Shown here: piece after piece, positions 32,508 to 43,402 of the stretch
Layout: each line of letters opens with the position of its first letter
How positions within the stretch are numbered: position 1 is the stretch's first letter
Source of the DNA: Heterotrichella gracilis
Lineage: Eukaryota > Sar > Xanthophyceae > Tribonematales > Xanthonemataceae
Assembly (NCBI GenBank): GCA_032358255.1
Contig: JAULBX010015973.1
Span: forward strand, 1 to 64,000
Length of the DNA stretch: 64,000 nt
Direction of reading: 5' to 3'
Translations under genes and position numbers: made by a program
Notes under the pieces: generated by a model
What the model was told of the DNA's origin: nothing
Database searches by the model: none
What the model saw: only the letters and a program-made list of their open reading frames with translations

Positions 32508-35500
32508 ATGCGGGGCCTGGGACTGCATACCCATATACCCATACTCCGTGTAAATATCGATATCAAGCTTGCTGTACTGCTGCTGGGAGTCGTATGGCAC
32601 GCCTGCTCTGCCGCAAAGCCTGGCAGGACACAGGTAAGGCGACTCAGTGCTAGAGCAAGGTGTCCCAGACTCTGGGCCAGAGCCTTTGCAGCTGCAAACA
32701 CCTTGCTAGCTCAAGGTTCCTGTGCTAGGTGAACGCGCCTCCTTCTACTTCAGTAGTGTTGTAATGTGACCACGAAGCTCCTGCCATCTATCAGGTCTGC
32801 TAAACCTTCTTTAGTAGCCACCGCCAGGGCCACTCCAGAGTTGTCCACATGGTTAGCATGCCACCCACTCCCAGCACTGATTCATAGCTGCCCTTCCTGC
32901 CAGGACTGCGCTCTGCACCACCCATGGATCCTCCCTGCGCTGGACCAGTGGTTTGCCAACGCCGAGGCCTCCGCCAAGCAGTCCTCTCAGACCACGGAGC
33001 AGGCCCTGCAAGCCATCCGAAACCTCACCTGGGGCGAGTTCCCACCCGGCAAGGTGGAGGTGACACTGCGCTACAACGGAAGCAGTGGCCGCTATGACAT
33101 GGAGGACAGCCAGCTGTCTGTGCCCAACCAGCCCTACAAGCCTGTGGGGCAGCTGGCGGTGGGGCGGCAAAGCAAACCCTAAACCCTAAACCCTAAACCC
33201 TTCAAGCCTGTGGGGCAGCTGGATGTGGGGCTGCACAGCAAACTAAACCCTGTGGGACAGCTGGAGATGGGTTTGCACAGGAACAATAGGCGCGAGTTGC
33301 TACTACAGCTACATGGCAGGTTTGTGAGCCCAGCTTGACTTACTTTGAATCTTGACCTCCTAGCACACATGCGTAGGCAAGGTGAAGGGAGGGGTCCTCA
33401 CCAGACAATGGCCAAGGTCCTTGAGGATGCCTGCAACCTTTTTCCTCTTCTACTGCAAGCAATACACCTTTCCATGCACCCCAGCAACAGAGGGCAAGGG
33501 TGCACCAAGGCCACCTCACCCATTGCACCAGCGCTTTGCTGTTCTGCATCTTGTGCTCGTCACCCACCAAGTGGGTGGAGGCTGTGAGTACATGCAGGGA
33601 CTGTTTGTTGGGCAATGCAGGTGCTGCGCAGGGCGGTTGAGCGGCACAACAGCGACCTTGTGCGGGAGCTGGGTCAGCGCGAGCTGAGGTTGATCCTAGG
33701 GTCTGAGGATGAGCCCTATGTGTGGAGGGGAGACAACTGGAAGCTGCCTGCCTTCTCGATGTGCCATGAGCCGGGGAGCATCGACATCCCGGTGCCAGGT
33801 GGGTGCATGCGGGTCACAGACCGCGATTCCACCACCTGCAAACCCTAAACCCACCTCCTGCAAACCCTGAACCCACCTTGTATAAACCCTAATCCGCCAC
33901 CTGTAAACCCTAATCCGCCACTTCCGTACGCGTGGCCCAAGGATACATCTCATCACACAGCCCGCAGCCCTCAGGCAATTCATGCAACACATCCCTGTTG
34001 TGCATTATTCTCGAGAACCCCTTGTGCACCCGCAGACTTCACATTTGAGGTCTACCCCGAGACCCAGTACACCAACACCAGCTGGTGGGCTGTGCGCAAC
34101 CTGCTGCACCACAAGGCCTCCATGACCCTGTGGAAACACAGGAGGCGGGCCCTGTTCATGCGCCACTTCATCGGGGTTGGCCCCCGCCAAATCATCATGC
34201 CGCGCCTCATGTGGATTCACGGCAACGGAACGGATGTGGACCAGGTGGGCGCAAAGTGGTTGTGCATCTGGCATGCCGGCTACTGGCTCAGTGCTGCATG
34301 GGTGCATGGTTTTGTTGGCCCCTGTGCCACATGGCGTTGCATGGGGCACATGGCTTTGTACGTGCATGCAGCCACCTGGATCTACTTGTTCAGGTGCATG
34401 CAAGGTGTTAGCATTTGGTTGTGCATGCGCTGCACAACCTACCCATTCATGCCGCTTGAACCATGCGCCACCAGAGACAATGATCACGACGTTAGGGTGC
34501 ATGCGCCATGTAGGGCAGCACCTTGACCTTGCCCTGGCTGCCGCAGGTTGGTGTGGCTGTGGATGTTGAGGACACGGGGTTTGTGGGGTCCAACGAGGGG
34601 GCATTCCGGTGGCTGGACGAGTGGTGTACCCACCGCTACCTGGTGCACACGGCGGGCAACTCATACTCTGCGGGGTTAAAGTACAAGCTGGCATGCGGTG
34701 CGTGGTCACCGCTGTGTCACCACCATACATTTCATCAATTGAAATTACAACTTGTATTTGAATTTTAATTAAATAGATTTCATTAACAAATAATCTTAAT
34801 TGAACAATTTGGTTAGATGTGCGCAAACTACTGTCATGTGGCGGGCTGATGTGGTGGCTGTGTGCAGGATGTAGCAGCGGGATGCAGTGACAGGGGTTGT
34901 TCACGCAAGCGACTTGTTGCTAGGTGGCGGGCCATGCGTAGGATCTGTAAACCGCACCATAAATCTTCAACAAGAGCACTCGCCATTAGTCCATTTCAAG
35001 TGTCCTCATCCTGCAGGTGGCCTGGTGTTCAAATTTGAAAACCAATTCCGTGAGTTTTGGGAGCCTGGCCTGGAGGCTGGCAAGCACTACCACAGCCTGA
35101 GTGAGGACATGGGGAGGTGGGAGAATGAGACGCTGCCACGCATCAAGCAGGTGGGCATGCACAACGGTCTTGGCACTGGGTGTGACTTATCACATCACGT
35201 GATAGTGCGACACTAAGCTGTGCTGCAACATGTGCTCCAGAGAATTTTGCTGACCAGATATTCACAGGTCTGCATTAAAGGCATAGAAACTTGTTTGTGT
35301 GAAAAGGATTGCTGCATGTTGATCAATTCAAGTGAGACGTCCACGCTCCCACGCCTAATCATTTTCTTCCCTGTGCAGGTGGTCCTTGATGCTGAGCACA
35401 TGGCTCAGAATGCGAGGCCACGTGTGGCGGTTGAGGGTCAGCGCTTTGTGATGACTCAGCTCACGCGCCGATCGCTGTCCTGCTACTGGTACCATGTGAT

Positions 35501-35531
35501 ACTGCGATACAGCAAGCTCTATTTTAGCTAG
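32508..35531 (+). CDS. GT90 (CAP10/POGLUT-like) glycosyltransferase, paralogue C
   Basis: Exons 32508-32633, 32904-33158, 33621-33798, 34036-34244, 34547-34697, 35017-35150 and 35379-35531 give 401 residues. The N-terminus has a hydrophobic core (IKLAVLLLGVVWHACSA) typical of a secretory signal or anchor. The body matches paralogues A and B: DCALHHPWILPALDQWF, WWAVRNLLHHKASM, MRHFIGVGPRQ, HGNGTDVDQ, HRYLVHTAGNSYSAGLKYKL, EFWEPGLEAGKHYHSLSED, SCYWYHVILRYSKLYFS. Exons 2, 4, 5 and 6 are the same length as in B, and intron phases are identical, so the genes arose by duplication after the introns were in place. It lacks the C-terminal extension of A and B. Acceptor substrate unknown. Confidence 0.85.
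33175..33285 (+). repeat. Two echoes of GT90-C exon 2 3' end after a CCCTAAA tract
   Basis: A clean tract of about three and a half CCCTAAA units (33175-33200) begins 16 bases after the donor at 33159. It is followed by TTCAAGCCTGTGGGGCAGCT (33201-33220) and again by CCCTGTGGGACAGCTGGAG (33248-33266). Both copy the exon end ACAAGCCTGTGGGGCAGCTG. Each copy is followed by GTGGGGCTGCACAG or GGGTTTGCACAG. Confidence 0.85.
33828..33925 (+). repeat. CCACCTGCAAACCCTAAAC minisatellite
   Basis: Four to five imperfect units of about 20 bases (CCACCTGCAAACCCTAAAC, CCTCCTGCAAACCCTGAAC and so on) lie in the intron after GT90-C exon 3. Each unit contains one telomere-type motif next to a CACCTG/CACCTT element. 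Confidence 0.8.
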
Positions 35532-36253
35532 CAGGCGCGCATTTGGGGTTGGGGTACCTTTGGCATGGGAAAAGAATTTTTTTACAGGAGTTGGTTGCAT
35601 ACCTGATCCTCGATAGAGAGCTGAAGGTGAATGCTTCAGTGTATCATGTGCGCTATGCGCCAGGCCCGAGCACATGCTGGGACAGGGTTTTATGTAGAGA
35701 CTCACGTGTTCACAATGGGGTGGCACTTGTTCAGATGCATGTGGAGTACCTTGGGGCACCAACAATTAATAGCAGCAAATGGTCTTTGTGGTGCATTCCT
35801 GGTGTGACGCCATGGCATCCAAAAACCTTGGCAGCCACGTCACAGCGCTGCTGATGCGTGCACATCAGTTCAATCCAACTTCTATCAGCTCATTCATTAC
35901 GTGCTGAACGCTAATTACGTGGGTGGGAGCATTGTTGGTCAGTTGCACTTGTGCCCGATACATTTAAAGGGTTTTAACGCCTTGGTAAAACCCTACTTGG
36001 CCAGTTTTTGTTTAATAGAAATGTACACCATTTCCAAACCGTCGTGGTACATGTGTCTCATTGCCTGCACGCCCAACCTATTGCACGGCTTGCAAGGTCA
36101 AGTCTCGAGGCCCAACGTTCAATGAGCACAAAACACCATCCACAAGTGCCTACAACCCTCCCACAAGTGTGCATGCATCTGACCATCTTTGCTAGCTGCC
36201 CAACTCAGCAACGTGACACGGCTGCACACTAGTGCAACCTTCGTGTAGTCAGG
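35532..36253. other. Intergenic, GT90-C to dehydrogenase
   Basis: Holds the 3' flank of GT90-C and the promoter of the dehydrogenase. Frames are short and unconvincing; no motif stands out. Confidence 0.5.
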
Positions 36254-39200
36254 ATGGCAGATGGAGGGTCTTTAACCGCGGAATTTGCTGCTAGGCGCTT
36301 TGGGTTGGTGGGCAACACAGCCCTGGTGACAGGGGGGACCAAGGGGCTTGGCAGGGCGATAGTGGAGGAGCTAGCGGGACTAGGGGCGACGGTGGGTGGC
36401 AATGCAGCACAACATCATACATCGGACCAGTATGTTCTAGTGCTTGATGCCACTTGGTGGGGCATGATGGGAGCAAGACGGTGTTTGCCAGACTTGTGGA
36501 CAAAAATAGATGCATGCATGCATGTGGTCCTTGCGCCTTGAGCAAACAGGGAATGCGCCAACATTGCACGGTGATGAACCAAATACGTTTCCCCACAATA
36601 TTGGACGGTGGTGTCCCTGGCGCCTAGTCCTGCATGTCCACCAAACACCCTTGCAGCTCGTTGGATATAACTGCAGCCTACCTGCCCCAGACTGCTGTCT
36701 TATGACAAGGTTTCCGCCCGCATCGAACCCACTCCCAGCCCCCGCACCGCCCCATGGGTGTCCCATACTGCTCTCTAATAAGGGTCCACCCTATGCGCAC
36801 TGAACCGGCGCCCTCCCACCGCCCCCGCAGGTGTTCACCTGTGCCCGCAACGAGGAGGAGCTACAAGAGGCGCTGGCAGGCTGGGCTGCGCAAGGGCTGG
36901 CGGTGAAGGTGCACAACCCGAACCCTACCACTAAACCCTAAAACCTCAGTCCTGGCCCTGCCTGAGCTCCAGGAGGCGCTGGCAGGCTCGGCTGTGCAGG
37001 GGCTGGCTGTGGAGGTGCTTACTCTAAACCCTAAACCCTATGCGTTGCCCACCATGTACCCCTGTAACCACTGGCGACGACCACAGGGGCTGGGACCAGG
37101 AATACCGCCAGTCCTGTGCTAGATGTATACTGGTACAACGTATCTACACACACCCTTGGTGTTGCACTTGTGCTGTGCATGGGAGATTGCGTCTTCATGC
37201 TTTGCGTTCTCATGCCATGGACTCGCACCCCGTGCCATAAATTGCGGCAGCAGTCAGCATGAACATCAATGAAACCTTGCTATGATAACTTAGCATCCAA
37301 TCACTTACCATCCCATCACTGTGGCGCATGCGCCACCTGATGTGCTTCATGCTGCATCCGCCCCCTTGCAGGGCAGCGTGGCGGATGTGACCGATGCGGC
37401 CCAACGGCAAGCCCTGATGGAGGCTGTGTCATCAGCCTTTAGCGGCCAGATGACGATACTAGGTAGGCAGATGGCTGGTTCGAGGGTTTAGGCTTGAGCA
37501 GATGGCTAATTTTAGGGTGTGGGGAACCCAATTGCTCACCACACCAATGCAGCTGCTTAAGGTCACTAGAGGAATGATAGTGGAGGGGTGGGTGCTTTTC
37601 TATTCATGAAGGCAGATAAATCAGCCTTGATTTATCTTCAGCTTTGGTATTTTTGGTCAGTTTATCTTTAGCCTTGAAATGAAAAATCCTTATTTTAGCT
37701 TTCACCCTTGCTGGTTCAGGTTTATCTCTATTTTTTCCGTGTGCCCATGAGCGGGCTAGCCCATCGTTTATCTCTATCTTTCAGTTTTTGAGGCCTAATA
37801 TCCTCATCTCTCTGATTTTCGGGCCAATTATCTTGTATATCTGCCTTCATGGGTCGATGCTTTGCTTTTGGGGTACAAGGCCTGCCCCCACTGCAGGATG
37901 ATAAGATGAATTATGGGAAATTCTTGCCTGTCCAAGTCCCCCCCTATGATTTGATGCTGAAGCTCACATCCGACCCTGAAGAGTTTCCACCTCGTAGTGA
38001 ACAAAGTGGGCACCAACAACATCAAACTATCAACCCTAAACCCTTTTCCCTTGCAGTGAACAACGTGGGCACCAACATTCGCAAGGCCAGCGCCGACTAC
38101 ACTCCACAGGAGTACAGCAGCATCATGGCAACCAACCTGGATTCAGCCTTCTTTATGACACAGGCAGCATTCCCCCTGCTCAAGGCATCTGGCAAGGGGT
38201 GTGTGGTGTTCAACACATCGGTGGCGGGGGGGCCAACTGCGATGCGCAGCGGGAGCATCTATGCCATGACTAAAGGTGGGGGGGCATTTGGTGATGGTGA
38301 TTGGGTGGGGGGTGCAGCCATGCCCAGGTAGCGGTTTGGGCGCACCAATGGGCATCGGTAGGAGATCGATAAACCCATGCTCTTTCCGAGAAATAGGAAC
38401 ATTTGGGAGGGATTTTGAACATATATGCCCATGGAGATTGAGGTTCAGTTGCACCATTTGCGGCAGCGCCAAACTTGCTGCTTCACATCCATTGGCCCCC
38501 ATGCTCTACCCCCAAAAAAACTACAAACCCTTACAAGTGCCGATTGGCCTCTTGCAGCCGCGCTGAACCAGGTGACCAAGAACCTAGCCTGCGAGTGGGC
38601 TGGGCTGGGCATTCGAGTCAACTCGGTTGCCCCCTGGTACATGGCCACACCCCTGGTGGAGCATCTGCTGTCTGATGAGGCCTACCTCAAGGGGATTGTG
38701 GACAGGACGCCGATGGGGAGGGTGGGGCAGCCAGAGGAGACGGCAGGTAGGGCCAGGCCGACACAGAATGTTTAGGTATCATGTGCGTGCATGGTGGGTG
38801 TCTTGCTCTAGGGTGCGTTTCATCTTCTGAATGTGGGTACCCCTAGGGTGCGTGTCCATTGTTGGTGCATGTTTGTACTTGGGGCGGGTCCTAGTAGGTG
38901 CCACTGGTTGGGCGCGACGGCCGCCGCTAGCAGTGCGCATGGAGTGCGCTCTATCCTAGTGATGGTGATCGGCGTTGGTCTCATGTATGTTTGCATGTGA
39001 ATGCTTGCCATCATTGAAACTTTATCACGGATGCTGCACTCGATATAATCGACGCCTGCAGGTATATATAGGATCCATGTATACAGGCCTTGCGCACCAC
39101 GGTCGCCACCTCACTGTTGCATCCACGTCCCTGTTTGGCGCCTGTGTCCATTTAGCGGTGGATATGGTGCTGAGCCCCTTGAACCCATGCTCCCACCCAG

Positions 39201-39295
39201 GTGCAGTGGCCTTCCTGTGTTCGCCTGCCGCATCCTACATCACTGGCCAGATCATCCAGGTAGATGGTGGATACTCAGTCATGGGTTTCTATTGA
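36254..39295 (+). CDS. Short-chain dehydrogenase/reductase, tropinone-reductase-like
   Basis: Exons 36254-36391, 36831-36908, 37372-37462, 38057-38275, 38558-38746 and 39201-39295 give 269 residues, the usual size for a classical SDR. The Rossmann glycine motif TGGTKGLG (residues 26-33) suggests NADP(H) use. NNVGTN (about 104-109) replaces the more common NNAG. Catalytic Ser157, Tyr171 and Lys175 (SIYAMTK) are present. [14 protein letters not shown] and the C-terminal [16 protein letters not shown] are typical of the tropinone-reductase-like group. The substrate cannot be told from sequence. No clear targeting peptide is seen. Introns 2 and 3 hold copies of the neighbouring exon edges, and intron 3 holds an inverted-repeat element. 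Confidence 0.93.
36909..37040 (+). repeat. Echo of dehydrogenase exon 2 3' end between CCCTAAA tracts
   Basis: Bases 36963-37014 (GAGCTCCAGGAGGCGCTGGC... ending TGGAG) copy the end of exon 2 (GAGCTACAAGAGGCGCTGGC... ending GTGAAG at 36908) and keep a GTGCTT donor look-alike. CCCTACCACTAAACCCTAAA precedes the copy at about 36924-36943, and CTAAACCCTAAACCCTA follows it at 37024-37040. Confidence 0.88.
37605..37851. mobile_element. MITE-like element with 14-base terminal inverted repeats in intron 3
   Basis: CATGAAGGCAGATA (37605-37618) is repeated exactly in inverted form as TATCTGCCTTCATG (37838-37851). The 247-base interior is AT-rich, has many TTTATCT motifs and no open frame. It is inserted in an otherwise GC-rich gene. 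This fits a non-autonomous DNA element; a clear target-site duplication is not evident. Confidence 0.65.
37994..38056 (+). repeat. Echo of dehydrogenase exon 4 start followed by CCCTAAACCC
   Basis: GTAGTGAACAAAGTGGGCAC (37994-38013, continuing to about 38022) copies the acceptor and first bases of exon 4 (GCAGTGAACAACGTGGGCAC at 38053-38072). CAACCCTAAACCC (38032-38043) lies between the copy and the true acceptor. Confidence 0.85.
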
Positions 39296-41097
39296 ACAAG
39301 ATGGCGTTGCTCTGCGCTCAGCAAGTGTCTGCACTTGGATGCCAGTGGTTGGATGCGTCCATTGTGGATAGGCTCGAGTTGGATATGGATGGCCATTGCC
39401 TTTCACTCACAGACAGTCTGCAGGGCGCGAGATCGTGGCTGTAGTCCGTAGCCATGCAGTGATTCATGGCAGCCTATACAGACTGGAACACGCCGTGCGG
39501 CGCATTGGACACATGGACAGACTATACTAGACTGACAGTCAATGCCGCCATATGCACGCCTTTGGCGTTTGTTTTGTTTTCTCTTATTCATGTCAAGTGA
39601 ATATAGCAATTGACAATATAATATTGTCAATAATTGCAATGACTTACTGAGGGTCTAGTAGACAACTGTAGTCTACTTGTAGACCACCGTCAACACTGCT
39701 GACAGTTTGTCGCAGACTGCTGCACCTTGACAATAGTTGCTGACCATCATTGATTGGTGTGAACAACAACAATTGTCACACAGTGGCAGTGCCCACTTCA
39801 TAAAGTTATACTTAGTATACTCTGTGTCACAACAACAGAGGATCTAGTGCACCATCTAGAAGTATACCACAAATCCCGATGGCTATTTTTAATTGTCCAG
39901 GCTAGTAAGTACAGTACGTTGTCAAAGCAGCCCTGCATTGCTACGGCACAAATATTGTTTGCCTCTTCTGACCTGAATTCAGAATGTTAAAACCCTCAAT
40001 GTTCTCACACTCAGGATGGATTGCATGCAATGCCAGGAACGAAAGGCAGAGTGGTATGAGAATAGGCACAGTGCCCTCGGGTGGGGTCAGTCATCATATC
40101 ATACCATAATGGGTGCCACCGATATCCAGTGCCGACACACTTTTAGTCCTTGACAACAGGCTCTCCCAGACCCTTGCGGTGAAATCAAAGAGGACTCCCA
40201 ACTCCGCGCTCCCAGGCGCTCCAGGGCAGCGAAGGTGGACATGGAAGCAACGGCAACATGATTCACTCGCACTCCATCAGATGCTAGATTCTATGCACAG
40301 GGTGCGCAGGCGGGTGAGTCGTTAATACTATTAGAGAAGCAAGACGGATTCAATATGAGGTCCAAGCACCCCCCACCGGCTAAGTATTTCAGGCTGCAGG
40401 TGGACATCTTGGAGCCCCAGGGATGTGAGGTCTGTCAGCTGCTCAAGTGCTGGCACCAAACCCGGCGGCGCTGCGCCGCCGATGGGCCATCTAAGTAGTA
40501 TTTGCACTGACGTAATTTACAGACGCAAATGGCCTAAAGGAAACAGCCCGAGATATATGTATCATACTATCTATTATCATATTAGATTCTATAATAGCCT
40601 TTTGACTGCGAAGGGTTTGACACATCATCCTGTTCTTAATACGATATTCCTGCATACACTCATTTTTGCCCGGTTGGTATCATGGCCACATTATGCAAAA
40701 GTTGAATGTGCTAGTCACAACACGCATGCTTGAAAAAAGTGATTATTTTTCCATGCATATTGAATTTCCCAAAGGTAGCCAATTCATGATCCTAAGTGTC
40801 TCTTTTGTTCTCAACGCACCCAATCCCTAAACTGTTACCCCGAACCCTGAAAAAGGGATCAGCTGCAGTATTCAACAAAACCAAACACAACAATAAAGCC
40901 CAGGGCCCAACAAATTTCCCAGACTTGCCCTTCAGGCTTTTAATACAAAGTACTGCCTGTAAACTTCACCCGTACAGGCCATAGAGGAACATTTGAAAAA
41001 AGCCTCACAAACATGCAAGCATTGTAAGCTAAAAGCGGCAGGATCTTAATGAAATCGCATCATTCGCACAGGCCATAGAGGAACAACTAACAAGGCC
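39296..41097. other. Intergenic, gene-poor and repeat-bearing
   Basis: No supported gene. A small palindromic stretch (GTCTAGTAGACAACTGTAG, then GTCTACTTGTAGAC) lies near 39652-39684. A direct repeat ACAGGCCATAGAGGAACA occurs at about 40974 and 41068. A 70-codon frame at 40113-40325 (+) reads like protein but has no partner exon or family. Confidence 0.4.
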
Positions 41098-41396
41098 TCA
41101 CTCTATGCAACCTCTGAATCCTACACATGGATTTGATTCAAATAGCCTCGTCTTACTCCCTGGTATGCAACCCCAAACCCTCTTAATCATGGCATTGTAG
41201 AGGTCCTCAAGGGTCCACTGGTCCAGCATCATTAAAGCCCCAATGTAGTGAACCAGCTTCAACTTCTCCATGCTTAAACAGTCAATGATTTCGGCAAAAT
41301 GGTCAGCAGGTGGGCTGCATTGCCACCAGAGCCATCCTCCAGCTGCTTCACTGACGTGGCAACCTGTGTCAGAAGCCTCTCCACCTCAACGTCCAC
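41098..41396 (-). pseudogene. Frameshifted gene remnant
   Basis: On the minus strand an acceptor (TAGCAG) at 41397-41402 opens a protein-like frame (VDVEVERLLTQVATSVKQLE, then DGSGGNAA) that soon stops. Another frame continues as ordinary helical protein (DHFAEIIDCLSMEKLKLVHY, then MMLDQWTLEDLYNAM) to a stop at 41098. One small indel would join them. The acceptor itself is duplicated in tandem: GTGGACGTT with CAG before it occurs twice, 15 bases apart. Family not recognised. Confidence 0.4.
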
Positions 41397-41760
41397 CTGC
41401 TAAACGTCCACCTGCAGTCAGAGAACCACACTGCTATAAAATCATGATGGGGTTGCGGATGGATCATGTGCTGTGGCATGCATACGGTGTCACGCCTAAC
41501 AGGGGTATGGGATAGGATGCACAATATTATAATGATGACCCTGCGCGTAGGGGTATGGAAAAAGTCCGACTTAAAAAAATAATTTACTAGATTCCAGAAG
41601 GCCAAATGGTGCAAAATGGTTTCAGAAACGATACGGCAGCAGCTGGGTGCAGTTTGAGACTATCAACAAAACGTGCAACCACAGGACTTACAAAATTGGT
41701 CTACTTGGAAGCTGTAACCTCCTCCTGAGTTGGCTCCCCACGCTGTGGCTCTTGGATGTT

Positions 41761-43402
41761 TTAAGCAGGATTGGTGGACCCAAGCTCCGCAAAGATGACC
41801 AGCGTACCCACGAAAACCCCTGCTCCAATGCTGACTGCAGCCTGGAGATAGCAAAGAGAGACCTTTAAAAGGAGGAACAGGGGAAAAGGACAACGCAAGG
41901 AGGGTTGGGGCAGGCTAGTTATACCAATAAGGGAGCACGCACCTGTTGCCAATCAGGCCAGGTCCCAAAGTCCTCAAACACCGCCTCAGGCGCATAGGAT
42001 CCAGCCATACCAGCGACACCAGCTGCCAGCCCACCAAGTGTAAAAGTTTCAGCCGCAGCAGTCTTGAGGAACAGTTGAAAATAGTTGGGCTTGGTTGCCT
42101 GCACAAAAGCAAATTAGCACAAATAATAAACAAATGAGCCTTTGTAGGTGGGGGCGGTGACGGCACAAACACTGTGTGCCACTGGTGGCTGGCTGCCTGT
42201 GTGGTTTGGCTGTTGACCTGGTCTTCTCAGGCCCAGGGCTTAGGCTCACACGAGGGCGGGGGTTTGCTGAGCCGCTGCACAGCGTTCCGGCATGGTGCAC
42301 CCTTGAGAGCCTGCGGGGGTGCTCTCCCTTCACCAACTGTGACAGGGGCCACTCCACAAAAAGCCAGGTCACTGAGTGTCAAATGGAAACATTTGGCATA
42401 CACGACTGACGGCACACAGGCATGCCCTGGCCTTGGAAACAAAATGATTGGTTTCAAGTATGTGTTGCAGCAAGTGTAATCACCGACACAGTGCTGTGTC
42501 AAGGGCAATCCAAATCATTTCAAACGTCTCAACAGATGAAACAAATTGTAACTTTTAGGCACTGCCCTATGCTTTGCTGTCTACCCAAAGGCGCTGCCAT
42601 CCCCAAGCCCACAGTTACCCGGTCTCCTCCTCCGTCTTTGTGAGGAACACGCTGATTCCCCTGACCTGCCAGAGAGTGTCGGTCACGTCCTCCACGGGCC
42701 ACACCTCCAGCGGCCACACCTCGCCAGTGTACAGCTGCAGCCTCACAGCAGCTTTGCGGGATGAGGCCATTCCCTCTGGCATGCTGGTCAGCAGGTACTC
42801 TTGCAGCGCCTGCTTGGCCCCGCCAGGGACACCTTCCAGCTGCTCAACCAGCCTTGGAAACGTTTCGAGGAGAACCCCGCCCTCGTACACGCTGACCTGC
42901 AACGTAATTGTTCTTCTCAGCGGCTGGCAGTGCCAGGATACTGATGCAGCACCATTGCAGCGTTCACAGGGAAGGACCAACAAAAGGTGCCATCTATAGT
43001 TAGAAACCAGGCAAAAGCTGACAATAACGTACCGTGACACTGCGGTACCGGTTGCGCTGTTCCTCAATTGTGGGTGTGATGGAGATGGTAGTGGTTCCCT
43101 CAGGTTGCCCCAGGCAAGCTGTTGTCCCCTGGGTGCGACCCTGAATGCCGCTTCTCCTCCTGTACCACAGGCTGTGGCCTCTCCTACCAAGTTGGTGATG
43201 AAGACTGAGGATCTATGTAACAGACATTAGTTGTGAGGAAGACTACAGCAACCACATTGGTAACGGGCTGTTAAAAACACAAAACATTATGCGTTTGTGC
43301 ACAGACATATGGTAGCTGACAGCCTACATACCGCTTTGGCCTGGCCCCGCTGGCATGGCACAGGGTGGTCTGGGAGTGTAGAACGCTCCGTGAAGGTATC
43401 AT
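41761..43402 (-). CDS. Unrecognised membrane protein, probably plastid-targeted
   Basis: Exons on the minus strand are 43402-43332, 43204-43033, 42896 to 42666 or 42619, 42098-41943, and 41841-41761. The start MIPSRSVLHSQTTLCHASGA and the following Arg/His/Gly-rich stretch look like a transit peptide. The middle is a soluble domain (TIEEQRNRYRSVTVSVYEGG..., SSRKAAVRLQLYTGEVWPLE). Two hydrophobic segments near the end (FTLGGLAAGVAGMAGSYA and SIGAGVFVGTLVIFAEL) predict a membrane protein. Ending exon 3 at CAG/GTCAGG (42666) keeps the frame and gives 236 residues. The longer version (GISVFLTKTEEE, donor at 42618) reads well but leaves the next exon out of frame, so alternative splicing or an extra small exon is possible. 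Family not recognised. Confidence 0.6.

Noticed and set aside
34005-34904. 299-codon minus-strand frame over GT90-C
   Set aside because: Antisense of conserved GT90 exons 4 and 5; the sense reading matches paralogues exon by exon.
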